DNA from: Spinacia oleracea
Lineage: Eukaryota; Streptophyta; Magnoliopsida; Caryophyllales; Amaranthaceae
Direction of reading: 5' to 3'
Length of the DNA: 64,000 nucleotides
Assembly (NCBI RefSeq): GCF_020520425.1
Contig: NC_079490.1
Span: 39,068,723-39,132,722 of the forward strand
Shown: positions 12,301-24,855 of the stretch, in pieces
How positions within the stretch are numbered: position 1 is the stretch's first letter
Layout of the letters: each line of letters starts with the position of its first letter
Position numbers and translations under genes: made by a program
Notes under the pieces: model-generated
What the model saw: only the letters and a program-made list of their open reading frames with translations
Told to the model about the DNA's origin: nothing
Database searches by the model: none

Positions 12301-13389
12301 CTGGTCGTAAGTTTCAGTCACTCAATCTGGGCTGTCTGTTACATTGTTTCAGAAGACAGCTTGTCCTTTTTTGTTTGCACTTCTCATTCTGAACTGTTAA
12401 TATAATCCTTTTTCCTTACTAGTTTTAGGACTAATTCTTTTATGCTGGTTACTTGACTGAATTGCCCTTGGTTAAGTTGCTGCCCTCTTGGCTGAGTTTC
12501 CCTTCCCCTTTCTTCTGCTGTAAGTGTGAATAATAGGCAGTCTAGCTTGATTCCTTGCATAGTCCTAATATCTTATTTTACTAGCAGATTGTAAAAACTA
12601 ATGGCAAGAATCTCATGTTGATGTTAAATGTAAATCATTCCTTATTGAGTTTAAAGTTCAAACAGATTGTAAGAAATAATGACAGGAGATGAGCATTAAA
12701 ACAACTCAAGTTCAGTAAACCTAATAGATTGAGTTCGAGAAACGGGTTCAATCTTAAAGGAGATTAAACTGATACAGGGGAAATGACTAAAATGGTGTTC
12801 ATTTGCTTGGGGTTTGGAAAATGTTGATATGAGTGCATCTCTTTTATCATTTGATCATATATGTAATATTTTAGATAAAGGAGTTCCATGGGGGACAACC
12901 TGTAAGATTTCTTTTCCCATGCATGAGTAGGCATTGTTTCATGGATTCAAACCTTATTTACAATCAAGTTTTTAGCTTGTCAATATCCATCTTGCTCCAT
13001 GTTGGCTGAACACTTGCTTTATGTGTCCACCCCCGCGAAACACTTAATTAAATGAATTTCACTTGTTCATTGATTGGTTGCATACTTAGACAAGGATTAA
13101 TATTTGTCTGTTGCTTTATGTGTCCTGCACGCCTGCTGTTGCCTTTTGATATGTTTTGACATTAGATCTGATACAGATTACAGAGAGAACATGGAGTTAG
13201 TTATCTGAATCTTGAAAGCTTAGTACAGAAATAGTTGGTCTTTTTGCCCTTGTTGTTTGTCTGCTGATATATTTGACATAGATCTTATGCAGAAGAGAAC
13301 ACTTAAAATTGTTAAGGCAACATCTATTCTAAGATAAGAATGTAATCCCTTCTTGTTTCGTAAGCTCATATGTATGTGTGCGCATCATT
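9322..13389. other. Intergenic region of T2, no gene recognised
   Basis: This stretch of about 4 kb lies between the transposase and the second gene. It holds a TGTTCTGATG minisatellite (9942-10023). A repeated 'tgatatagtggtcattggg' motif occurs at about 10174 and 10593. A diverged direct repeat of roughly 115 bp lies at about 13085-13200 and 13240-13310, around GATCTxATxCAG and AGAGAACA. A minus-strand open frame at 11725-11967 (80 codons) has no recognisable motif. I see no convincing coding content. Confidence 0.5.
9942..10023. repeat. TGTTCTGATG minisatellite
   Basis: Seven copies of TGTTCTGATG in about 80 bp, alternating GTG and GTTTTG/GTTATG spacers, give a higher-order unit of about 22-25 bp. 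The core TTCTGAT resembles the half-site of the GATCAG-type arrays elsewhere in the CACTA elements. Confidence 0.8.
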
Positions 13390-15561
13390 TTTTTTATTCA
13401 TGGCCGATTGCGTTTCTTACTTGCTGAACAGGAACTAAAAAGTATGACTTACAGTACTAAAAGAACATTTTTAGCTACCGACGAAAGATCGAGCCTTGGT
13501 AATCGAAGTCACCCAAACCTTCTGATCCATCACCCAAATCTTATGATCCATCCACCCAAGACTGGGGACCGTTCACCCCTCCAACACTTGGAGCATCACA
13601 ATCATTTGGGTCCATATCACAACCCATCAAACAACCCACATTTGCTAAAAACCCATCCTACATCATCTCCTTCCATGGGTGCACCACAATCATCCATGCC
13701 TCAGTCTACTTCCATGCTTTCAAAGAAAAAACTTAAGACATCATCCAAACTAGCTGTTACCCAGTCAAAACCATTCCTCTTACCACAATCAATTTCGCCA
13801 ACTCTTAGAGGAGCATCACAACCGCAAACAAAGGTGGCACAAAGTAGATGGTAAAAAGGACCTGTGTTTCCCAACCTTATTGAAATGGCAGCACAAAAAG
13901 CAGCATCAACGAAGCTTGCAGCCTCACACCAGCCTACTGTGAAGCCTACTCAGCAGCCTACTGTGAAGCCAATCCTCAAGCCTACTCTGCAACCTACTAC
14001 TCAAGCTACTGTGAAGCCTAACATAGCTACCCGAAAACCTTCTCTGGAGGGGTACAAAGCTGCCCAACAGCTTCATAAAGTTACACCGCAGCCTGAAAAA
14101 GCTTCACTCACAGGTACAAAATCACATTTGGAAAAAAGAGCGTTTGTTGCACCCATGAGAGTCAAATCTGTGATATCACGACCTCCTACACCACCAATCA
14201 CCATGTCATGGAAAGATCGAGTCGGGAAGCTTGCTTCTGGTCAGGTGCCTCCAACTTACATGCATGTGAGTGAAAATGCATTTCCAAATCGATCTCCTCC
14301 ATCCAATCACATCGAGGCTGAAGTTATGCTAACTTAAAACTGGGAGGAATCAGAAGAATCAGCTCCTGAGAATGACGAAGAATTGGATGAAGAGGAAGGA
14401 AGGGATACTACTGTGAAAAAATCAATACCTCGACATCGGATTATTGTTCCTAATTGGCCGTATCAGAGGGAGTTTGATGAGAAGGACGAGGTTATAGCTA
14501 TAGGTGAACATTTCTCTACTCAATTTAAATATGCAAACTGTGAATTATATTGGTGATTTTTTCTATTCTCATTTAACTCCATATTTCTAGCACATGCTGA
14601 AGGAATACACCACCTTGTGAAAGGTTTTGTTATGCCTCGAGACGTTGGGCTTGATACACCGGGATTCAGATACATTGTTAAGTTCAATGAATTCAACCAA
14701 CCTCTTCGAAAAGGTGGTAAAATCCTTGTGAGTTTCCTTGGAGATATTGCAAAAATAGATTAAACGTGTCCAGTGGGATGGGATAGTTGGCGTGATCTGG
14801 ACACTAACGTAAGAGCTAATATAGTTAAAGCTATTCGGGTATGTGGATTTATCCTTCTTAACACTTACATTAATTATAGTTTTGTTCTCTCCTAATTCTT
14901 CAGCCAGTAGCTCTTTTTGTAATATCTCTTCAGCCAAGTTCCGTTGCCTTTTCTAATCAAAACCCAACTGAACAAGCCTGTAATAACAAACATAGGACAT
15001 GGTAATTTCATATTGTTTTTCTGTGAATATTTGGCATGATGCTGTGTTAAATTCGTTGAATATATATGAACTTTTGATCTGTGTTGTTAGCTTGTTATTA
15101 ATTCGTTGAATTTGTTATTTGTTGCCTGATTTGTGTTTGTTGCTTTTGGAATTTGTTTTAGGTGTTTTGATTTAAATGGTTTACGAATTCATTTGCTTTC
15201 CAAAGGAATTATAGTTTATTTAGGAGTTAATTTTTGCTTAGACTTTAAGTAAGTTTGTAATCTGATTAATTAGGATCTAGAACTCTTTTGCAAGCCTATA
15301 TACACCAAAGTTGCACATGTGTATATTGGCCTCGGTTTATAGTTCTCTACTTACTAGAAAAGGTTGTGTTCGTGTGTACACGGAAATTGAACCAACATAC
15401 TCTATCCTATTACAAAAATTGTTGAATTGTAGAAACATTCACCAGCAGCTGTGACACTTAAATAGGTTGTTAATGTACCTTACCTTAACTCCTCCTAATG
15501 GTTCTTAGCTAAAGAATGGTAGATATCAACTACTGATAATAAGCTTCCTGCTATATAAATT

Positions 15562-16571
15562 TGAAGGAAATATGTCCTTCACCCAAGGTGCATTAAGTCT
15601 AATACCAAGGTTCAGATTAATTGCGAACAATTAATTCAGTGAGATCAAGTGATCGGAACAGCTAGCTGGAGCAATGCTTCCGATCAGTGAGTTCTAATGG
15701 ATATTGAACTCACAACTTACTCTTGACTGAACCTACAAGGTCACACCAATGACACGTAACAGATCACCGGATTAAATGAATCGGAAATTCATTTAATAGC
15801 TTTTCGGGATTTAAGTTGGAAACGTATTATACGATACGACCTTGCATCGGAATCGTATATCGTATCGCGAATATTCGTAAGCTAGGGGAAACGAATAAAT
15901 CGTATCGTACGACGGTGATTCGTCGTATACAAAACGATAAATAATATATCGGAAATATATTAAACGCGAATACGAAGAGCGGCCCACGAACCGAGTGCAC
16001 GAAGCACTCGAGGCCCATGGGCGCGCGCTAGGCGAGCAAGCAAAGGGCCAAGGCAACACGGCAGCGCTGGCCCATGGCCGAGCGGAGCTGCACGTGTGCG
16101 CGCGGGCCTGTGCAGCTACACAGCCACAGCACCGAGGCCCATGGCCCAGCGCGCTGTGCTTGTCTCACGCGTGGCTTGCTGGCCGGCCTTGCCTCCGGGC
16201 TTGGTCGGTTAGTAAGGTTATGTAAATAACCTTATGACCTAATTTCCAACTTATTGCAATTACAATTCAGATTACTCAAAACCCTAGAGACACAGAGAAC
16301 CCTAATTCTCTCTGTGCCTCCAAAGTGAGTTCTTCCCAAAAGGCAAAGTATCTTGATCAATTGTCTAAGCTACGATTATCAAGACGGATCTGATCATGTC
16401 GGTGAACCAAGTAGAGGAACGACAATTGGAGTTCTTTGTTCGTGTTCGTTGACGGATTATTGTGGAAAACACGCTTCGAATGTAAGTATGCTTAATCTGT
16501 GTTTTATACATGTTTCCTAGCTTTGGGGATTGTTCCGCACATGTTATTATGTTTAACTGTATTCCCCTACA
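15562..16571 (+). repeat. 5' LTR of R2
   Basis: 1010 bp, from TGAAGG to CCTACA. A GC-rich block at about 15970-16210 (CpG- and GCGCGC-rich) lies between AT-rich flanks, which carry repeated CGTATCGTAC-like words at about 15825-15935. The 5' flank holds the AAATT target duplication. Confidence 0.95.
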
Positions 16572-16572
16572 G

Positions 16573-16586
16573 TGGTATCATGAGCC
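16573..16586 (+). other. Primer-binding site of R2
   Basis: TGGTATCATGAGCC lies one base after the 5' LTR. It is complementary to the 3' end of initiator Met-tRNA with one or two mismatches, as is usual for plant Copia elements. Confidence 0.85.
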
Positions 16587-19083
16587 TTATGTATTCAAAG
16601 CATGAATTAGCATGATTATTATTGTTTTTGCATTGTCGAAATTTTTTGAATTTTTGTTGATTTTTCGGAATTTTTTCGAATTATGGGATTAATTGCGAAA
16701 TTGGCAGTTCCGAAATCAAAAATATTCGCTTTTTCGATTTTTAAAACCCGAATCTGATGGAAAACGATTTTCTAAGATCAACTCATGAGAATAGAATTGC
16801 GAAAACAGGCCTCGAAGCATCAGTTTTTGGGCGTTTTTGTTAATTTTTTATTAAAAAATAAATGTGTCGGACAGTAATTCAATTATAAGGTCGACCTAAA
16901 CTACTCGGAATTGCTTGAAAATTTTAAACAATGTTTCTGGGTATATGCTTGATCTACGGTAAAACTTTCAGATTTTTCCCATAAGTATAAACCCTAACTT
17001 TGCCTTTCCCCAATTCGTAAAATTTACAACCCTAATTGAATTTTAATTAATTTTGGATTAATAATTCGGTTAATTGGGGAAGGGGGTATAATTTCATGGG
17101 TCAGTGGCTAATTTTAAAAATTATTGGATTAAAGTTTTGAATGGTTTCGTTAATTTTAATCGCACTTAAACCAAATTATTAATAATCTGAAATTTAATTG
17201 TTTATGAACGATATAAAGTTTCGTATTTTATTAATTAAAAGTTCAAACTTTAAAATTGATTCGATCGTTCTTAAAAGTTTGAATATTTTCATTGTTTTTC
17301 AAAAATTAAATCGTAACCTTTTTGAAAAATAAAATTAATGCAAGTTCGTGAATTAAATTTAATTTTAATTAAGTTGGTCCGTTTTACGAACCAAAAACAC
17401 GAACATGGGCTTGATGGAAGTATGGCTCGTCGAGCCATACGAGGCCATTGTGCTCGCCGCGCCATGCGACACGGGCAGCAGCACAAGGCTGCGTGCCTCG
17501 TGCGCGCTAGGAAAGGCAGGGGCTGGCATGTTGCTTGCGGGGCTGCGACGAAGCAAGCACAAGGCATGCGACGTCCAGCACACTCGACGCACAACACACA
17601 CAGTGCGCAGGGGCAGCTAGGCTGCGGGTACGCGATGCGTGCGCGCGAGCGATGGGGCGCGAGCGATGTGGCGGGGTGCGCGAGCAGTGCTCGTGTGCTC
17701 CTGGGCCTCTCGCACGATGGGCTGGGGCGCGCGGGCAGTGCTCGTATGCTCTTGGGCCTCTCGCACGACGGGCTGGGCGCAAGCCTAGGCCGTTTAATTG
17801 AACTTATTTTTTGAATCGTTTAATTAGTTGGGCTTCGTATATTTGCATTAATTTGGGCTAACGGGATATTTAATTTAATATTTTATTTGCTTGGGCCGGG
17901 CCGCGAGTTTTAATTTAATATTTCATAATTAATTATCCGGAAAAATTATTGGTTTGAGTGGGAGCCACTAAATGAAATTAAAAATGAAATAATTATTTTA
18001 ATTATTTCGTAGGTCGCATTATTTTAATTAAATTCAATTTTAATTAGAATAAAGTCTAAGGATTAATAATTTGGAAATTGATTAATCTTTTAGGACGCGT
18101 TTATGTGAACGTGAATTTTAATTAATTCACGTAAATACTTGCATATAAACATGGGCCATTCGTTTTAGCATACGTATGGGTGAATGCGTAGAATATATAT
18201 TTTATGCAATGCAGGTACTCCAAGTGACTAGTATGGCCAAATTTAGGATAGTTAAATACGGTTTGCGCACCGTTCTATCTTTGAATGTAAAGTTTTAAAT
18301 ATGGTCTGCGCACCATGGAAATTTTGATGTAATTTATTATTTTCAAGTATTTCTAGTTTTGAACTTTAAGTTAGCATTTGAACGAAGATTCAAGACGATG
18401 CCAAACTAACAAGGTGGTGATGAAGATTGGATGCTTCAAGACAAGAATTTTTGGGCCATACTAGATCACCAATTATTTATGCAATTTAATATATATATTA
18501 TGCGTGAATGTATGAATGTATGTATGCTTTGCATGAACAGGCTGTTTCCTATGAATCGATTAGTTTTAAGTTCACTAAATAATCGAACCAACATAGAAAC
18601 AATTAGGTCCAAGTAATATTGAGTTTTAAAAATTGCCTTCCAAATCAACACTTACAAAAATCTAGGGATCTAAGATAGTAGGTTTACGCTAAAGCGAGGT
18701 GCTATTTTAGTTGACTTAGGTGGTAAGGCGTCCTAAAGGAGCACGTTGATTGTGGTTACAACTCAAACAACAATGGCATGAAGTTGTGGCAATGGGATAA
18801 ATTATGGCATTAATTTATTAACCAAGAGTAATTTGGAGATTACTAGCAATAGGTTTTGCTTACCTAAAATCTTAAACTACTTAAGACATGCTAAAGCTGC
18901 TTAAGGATTTAGGACTTTTGGGGTCTTGGAATCGTTTCATTCATTTTGGACCATGTTTTTACTTTTGCATGAATGAAATGTTTTAATAGCTTTAATGATT
19001 GCATGTTTTGCTTTTATTTCAAAGTTATTGAAATTGTATGAATGGTTATTTATTGCAAATTCTTTTCGATTGTAGTAATCAAA
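16587..19083 (+). other. Long untranslated leader of R2 with a GC-rich island
   Basis: About 2.5 kb without a gene separates the primer-binding site from gag. It is AT-rich except for about 17400-17800, a CpG-rich island where open frames exist in many registers on both strands (the longest 158 codons, 17338-17814). Those frames have no domain signature, and the three Copia elements do not share them at protein level, so I treat them as compositional. Motifs near 18213-18330 (GACTAGTATGGCC, then a 'gcgcacc' doublet) recur in R1 and R3 and tie the three leaders together. Confidence 0.75.
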
Positions 19084-19700
19084 ATGGCCGCAAACAATAA
19101 CACTTTCAACCTGCGTTCAATTCTCGACAAAGAGAAGTTGAATGGCAACAATTTCCTCGACTGGCAAAGGAACTTACAAATAGTTCTTATGCATGAGGAA
19201 AAATAATATGTCCTTGAGGAAGAGTTACCGGAAGAGGCTGGGCCGGAGGTAACTCAAGCTGCCCTTAATCGTTGGATTCAGGCCAAGAGGGATGTCAAAT
19301 GTGTGATGCTTGCATCCATGAGTCTTGAACTTCAGAAAACGTTCATTAACTCGGATGCTTACCAAATCATCTCGGAGTTGAAGAACATGTTTCAGTTGCA
19401 AGCCAGAATCGAAAGATTCGAGACTCAGAGGTTGATCCTTGAGACTAAGCTCAAGAAAGGAGAACCAGCGAGCCCACATGTTCTTAAAATGATTGGACTC
19501 TTTGACAACATGAGAGCTCTTGATTCTGACGTCTCAAATGAAATGGCTATTGACATCATTCTCCATTCGCTTCATAATGGCTATGATCAGTTCAAGTTGA
19601 ATTACAACATGAACAGCATGGAGAAATCTCTTACTAAGCTTCACGGTATGCTGAAAACCGCTGAAAAGACGCTCAAGCAAGAGAATAAGCATATCAGCAT
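19084..19700 (+). pseudogene. Copia gag, broken
   Basis: This is the capsid-like Gag region of R2, which would package the element's RNA in cytoplasmic particles. The chosen ATG at 19084 opens MAANNNTFNLRSILDKEKL, and LNGNNFLDWQRNL is typical of plant Copia Gag N-termini. A TAA at 19204 stops it after 40 codons. The same frame resumes from 19207 and carries the UBN2-like region (RIERFETQRLILETKL, HSLHNGYDQFKLNY). Near 19690-19715 the reading continues in another frame, so a small indel separates it from the zinc knuckle and protease. The nonsense codon and the frameshift both look post-insertional. Confidence 0.88.
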
Positions 19701-19703
19701 GAT

Positions 19704-22700
19704 ATGCTTATGGTGCGTAAGGGCAAGAACTTCAAGAAATCAAGCAAGAACAAGGGCAAGAAGGGTAAGGGCAAGGCTTCGCCCTCATCCAAGTCCAATG
19801 GCGCCGGTTCTGGTAAACAGAAAAGGGCGACTCGTTCTCCTGCCGACTCTGAATGCTTCTACTGCAAGAAGAAGGGGCATTGGAAGAGGGATTGCTTGAA
19901 GAAGAAGGAAGATGAGAAGAACGGGAACGTTGCTTCTACTTCAGGTATGTATGTTATACATTGTAATCTAGCTAATTCTACTTCTTGGGTATTAGATACT
20001 GGTTGTGGCTCACACTTATGTTCCAATCCACAGGGACTAAGGAGAAGTAGAAAGCTTGATAAAGGCGAGATGGATCTACGCGTGGGAAATGGAGCATGGA
20101 TTGCTGCATTAGCCGTAGGATCTTATTTTGTTTCTTTGCCTAGTGGGTTTGTTTTGGAACTAGAAAACTGTTACTATGTTCCTAGTATCACCAGAAACAT
20201 CATTTCCGTTTCAAGTTTGGATTCTAAAGGTTTTAGTTTTCAATTTAAAGACAATAGTTGTTCTTTTGCTTTGAATGGAATGTTTTATGGTTCAGCACAA
20301 CAAGAAAACGGTCTTTACGTGCTAGATACGAGCAAACACATTTATAACATAAATACCAAAAAGGCTAAAACTGGTGATTCGAATCTCACATTTCTGTGGC
20401 ATTGTCGATTAGGCCATATAAACATAAAGCGCATGGAATTACTTCAACGGAATGGAATTCTAGAATCATTCGACTTAGAGAATATTGATCAATGCGAATC
20501 TTGTTTACTTGGCAAAATGACAAAGCAACCTTTCTCAAAGGTGGGAGAAAGAGCAAGCGAACTACTAAGGCTAATACATACGGACGTATGTTGGCCTATG
20601 AGTACGAAAGCTAGAGGTGAGTTCAACTATTTCATAACGTTTACGGACGACTTCAGTAGATATGGCTATATTTACTTAATGAAGCACAAGTCTGAATCAT
20701 TTGAGAAATACAGAGAATTTCAAAATGAAGTAGAGAATCAACATGGAAAGAAAATCAAAGCTCTAAGATCGGATCGAGGAGGTGAATATCTTAGCCACGA
20801 GTTTGATGACCATCTAAAAGAATGCGATATTCTTTCTGAATTGACTGCTCCGGGGACACCTCAATGGAATGGAGTGTCGGAACGGAGAAACAGGACCTTA
20901 CTCGATATGGTCAGGTCAATGATGGGTCAGGCCGAATTTCCTTTATAGTTCTGGGGACATGCGTTGCAAACTGCAGCACTCACACTGAATCGTGCTCCGT
21001 CAAAAGCTGTTGAAAAGACTCCATACAGCTATGGACTGGGAAACTTCCAAAGTTGTCTTTTCTGAAGATTTGGGGTTGCGAAACATATGTCAAGCGATTA
21101 ATTTCGGACAAGCTACAACCTAAATCTAACAAATGTTTCTTCCTTGGGTATCCAAAGGAAACTATGGGGTATTACTTCTACAACAAGTCAGACAACAAGG
21201 TATTCGTTACTCGTGACGGTGTCTTTTTGGAAAGAAATCATATTTCCAAATTGACAAGTGGGAGAATAATAGACCTCGAAGAGATTCGAGACGAACAACG
21301 AACTCAGAACTCTTTAGAAGCAATTCAAGTTGATGAACCTCCAAGGTCTTTAGAAGAGCCAGTGGGAGTAGTTCCTCAAAACGTTGTTGCCCCTCGTAGG
21401 TCAAACAGAACTACTTTTCAGCCGGACAGATGGACAGGCGTCCTCTTGACTGAAAACTTAGACGTTCTCATATTGGATAGTGATGAACCTTTGACTTACA
21501 AGAAAGCTATAACGAGCCCAAGCTCCACAAAATGGTTAGAGGCCATGCAATCTGAAATAGACTCCATGTCTGAAAATCAAGTCTGGGATTTGGTTGATTT
21601 GCCGGATGGGTCAACACCTATCGGATGCAAATGGTTCTTCAAATTGAAGAAAGACAAAGATGAAATTGTATACATATACAAGGCTAGATTGGTAGCAAAA
21701 GGTTACAGGCAAGTTCATTGCGTTGACTACGATGAAACCTTTTCTCCAGTCGAGATGCTTAAGTTTATTCGGATAATCCTTGCGATTGCCGCTTTTCATG
21801 ACTATGAAATATGGAAAATGGATGTCAAAACTGCCTTGTTGAACGGTGTTCTTGAAGAGACTGCGTTCATGACACAGCCAGAGGGTTTTGTCGATGAAAA
21901 GAACCAAGGAAAGGTATGCAAGCTTAAGAAGTCCATCTACGGAATAAAGCAGGCATCAAGGAGTTGGAATAAACGATTTGATGAAGCAGTCAATAAGTTT
22001 GGATTCATCAAGAATCAGGACGAATCTTGTGTATACAAGAAGGTCAGTGGGAGTAAAATTGCATTCCTAGTCTTGTATGTTAACGACATACTGCTTGTTG
22101 GAAACGACATTCCTATGTTGGAGTCTGTAAAGACTTGGCTCGAGAAGTGTTTCTCAATGAAGGACTTAGGAGAGGCACAGTACATATTGGGCATCAAGAT
22201 CTATAGGGATAGATCTAAAAGGATGATTGGACTAAGCCAAAGCACTTACATTGACAAAGTGCTAGCTAGGTTCAATATGATGGAAGCCAAGAGAGGTCAT
22301 CTACCCATGTCACATGGCGTATATCTAAGCAAGAATCAGTGTCCCAAAACATCTGATGAGCGTAGAAAGATGAGTGGAATTCCATACGCTTCGGCTATTG
22401 GATCCATCATGTATGCTATGATTTGTACAAGGCCGGATGTTTCGTTCGCACTCAGTGCAACGAGCAGGTACCAATCAGAACCAGGTGAGGCGCATTGGAC
22501 TGCTGCCAAGAACATCCTAAAGTACCTGAAAAGGACCAAGGATCAGTTTCTGGTTTATGGTGGTACAGATGAGTTGATTGTTAAGGGCTATACGGACGCA
22601 AGCTTTCAAACCAACAGAGATGATTTCAGATCACAGTCTGGGTTTGTGTTCTGCCTCAACGGCGGAGCAGTAAGCTGGAAAAGTGCTAAGCAAAGCACTA

Positions 22701-23034
22701 TTGCGGATTCTACAACTGAAGCCGAGTACATTGCTGCCTCAGAAGCAGCGAAGAACTTGGTGTTGTCCCCTCCACTAAAGGACCAGTGTCTTTGTATTGT
22801 GACAATAGCGGAGCCATTACCCAGGCAAAGGAGCCTAGGAGCCACCAGAAGTCCAAGCACGTACTGCGGCGATTTTCATATACTTTGAGAGATCGTTGAA
22901 AGAAAGAAATCGAGATTTGCAAGGTTGGAACTGACGACAACGTTGCGGATCCATTGACTAAACCGTTGCCACAAGTGAAACACAACGCACATGTAGCAAC
23001 CATGGGAATCAAGCATGTTGGAGAATGGCTTTGA
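19704..23034 (+). pseudogene. Copia pol (zinc knuckle, protease, integrase, RT, RNase H), broken
   Basis: The order is Gag zinc knuckle (CFYCKKKGHWKRDC, about 19855), aspartic protease (WVLDTGCGSHLC, about 19986; family DTG present), and integrase zinc site (HCRLGHINIKR ... CESCLLGK). The integrase core follows (HTDVC, FTDDFSRYGY, then SDRGGEYLS and GVSERRNRTLLD). Next come reverse transcriptase (KARLVAKGYRQ, MDVKTALLNG, LYVNDILLVGND) and RNase H (YTDASFQ, ADSTTEAEYIAASEAA). The RT catalytic motif reads YVND where the family has YVDD, so a catalytic aspartate is lost. A TAG at 20946 splits integrase, frame changes occur near 21040 and 22757, and a stop lies near 22885 close to the C-terminus. 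The tail ends with DPLTKPLP and GEWL, then TGA at 23032. Confidence 0.92.
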
Positions 23035-23845
23035 TTTTCTAAGTATTATTTTAGAACATCTGTTAGATATATGTTTAAAAAAATTGGTTTAACCATTTCA
23101 TATTTATGAAATTTATTATTTCATATTCATCTAATTGTGGTTTAGAATTAAATGATAAGTCCATGTGATTCAAATCATTCAAATGGGATGTCAAGATGGA
23201 TTCTTTGACAAAGAAACACCCATAAGTGAACTTGAATATTGAAGTCACAAAGGATCCCTAATCCAGGTCATTGAAAGGTGAACTTGAATAAGTGAACTTG
23301 AATATTGAACTAGAGTGACTGGATGTCAGAATCTTTTGCATAGATACTTATTGGATCTTGTATCGGATTGACCATGAGAACGCTTTAAGAGATTAAAGTC
23401 ATGTCATAGGTAGTTCACATTAATGGTGATTAGAAACCGTTCCTCGAAACATGAGCGATTATGTCTGCTCGTTTGAGAATTAGTTCGCTTTGATACTAGC
23501 TAAACGTCGCACCGTAAAAGGAGGCTATAAAAGCAGTTATTGGGCGTACTATGAATCAAAGTGAGTGTTCATAGATTGCAAGAATGGATTGTCTTCCTAT
23601 CTTTGATAGGATATGGTGTTGTTGTGTAACAAGGCCTCTCGGAGAGTTAGATACTGTAAAATGCATGGCCGTGCTCAGAATGGTTAGGCTTAACCTTCTG
23701 CAAAAGTTTGATAGTTGAACTCTGTAATCCGAGAAACACTTGTGGACCTAATAAGGATGGCTTGGATCTTACCTTATGTTCAGTAAGTAACACTAAGCGA
23801 CAAAGGAATGTGGATGCACACTTGTCTGAATGACAAGTGGGAGAT
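23035..23845 (+). other. 3' untranslated region and polypurine tract of R2
   Basis: About 800 bp of non-coding sequence follow pol. It contains a short direct repeat, 'gtgaacttgaata', at about 23224, 23279 and 23294. It ends in AAGTGGGAGAT (23835-23845), directly adjacent to the 3' LTR, the expected plus-strand primer. Confidence 0.85.
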
Positions 23846-24855
23846 TGAAGGAAATATGTGCTTCACCCAAGGTGCATTAAGTCTAATACCAAGGTTCAGA
23901 TTAATTGCGAACAATTAATTCAGTGAGATCAAGTGATCGGAACAGCTAGCTGGAGCAATGCTTCCGATCAGTGAGTTCTAATGGATATTGAACTCACAAC
24001 TTACTCTTGACTTAACCTACAAGGTCACACCAATGACACGTAACAGATCACCGGATTAAATGAATCGGAAATTCATTTAATAGCTTTTCGGGATTTAAGT
24101 TGGAAACGTATTATACGATACGACCTTGCATCGGAATCGTATATCGTATCGCGAATATTCGTAAGCTAGGCGAAACGAATAAATCGTATCGTACGACGGT
24201 GATTCGTCGTATACAAAACGATAAATAATATATCAGAAATATATTAAACGCGAATACGAAGAGCGGCCCACGAGCCGAGTGCACGAAGCACTCGAGGCCC
24301 ATGGGCGCGCGCTAGGCGAGCAAGCAAAGGGCCAAGGCAACACGGCAGCGCTGGCCCAAGGCCGAGCGGAGCTGCGCGTGTGCGCGCGAGCCTGTGCAGC
24401 GACACGGCCACAGCAGCGAGGCCCATGGCCCAGCGCGCTGTGCTTGTCTCACGCGTGGCTTGCTGGCCGGCCTTGCCTCCGGGCTTGGTCGGTTAGTAAG
24501 GTTATGTAAATAACCTTATGACCTAATTTGCAACTTACTGCAATCACAATTCAGATTACTCAAAACCCTAGAGACACAGAGAACCATAATTCTCTCTGTG
24601 CCTCCAAAGTGAGTTCTTCCCAAAACGCAAAGTATCTTGATCAATTGTCTAAGCTACGATTATCAAGACGGATTTGATCGTGTCGGTGAACCAAGTAGAG
24701 GAACAACAATTGGAGTTCTTTGTTCGTGTTCGTTGACGGATTATTGTGGAAAACACGCTTCGAATGTAAGTATGCTTAATCTGTGCTTTATACATGTTTC
24801 CTGGCTTTGGGGATTGTTCCGCACATGTTATTATGTTTAACTGTATTCCCCTACA
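23846..24855 (+). repeat. 3' LTR of R2
   Basis: 1010 bp, the same length as the 5' LTR and about 98% identical by eye. It is followed directly by AAATT (24856-24860), the second target duplication. Confidence 0.95.

Larger units (their letters stand above)
15562..24855 (+). mobile_element. Complete but broken Copia-type LTR retrotransposon R2
   Basis: Two LTRs of exactly 1010 bp (15562-16571 and 23846-24855) start TGAAGGAAAT and end CCCCTACA. A perfect 5-bp target duplication, AAATT, flanks the element (15557-15561 and 24856-24860). The primer-binding site TGGTATCATGAGCC follows the 5' LTR, and a purine-rich AAGTGGGAGAT precedes the 3' LTR. Integrase upstream of reverse transcriptase identifies the Ty1/copia superfamily. 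By eye the LTRs differ at about 20 positions (about 2%), suggesting insertion within the last one to two million years at usual plant rates. The coding region is interrupted several times, so any movement would need proteins supplied in trans. Confidence 0.95.

Noticed and set aside
17338..17814. Long open frames on both strands in the GC-rich leader of R2 (and in R1 and R3 islands)
   Set aside because: Frames exist in nearly every register, are arginine/alanine/histidine-rich, share no domain and are not conserved as protein between R1, R2 and R3. They follow from base composition.
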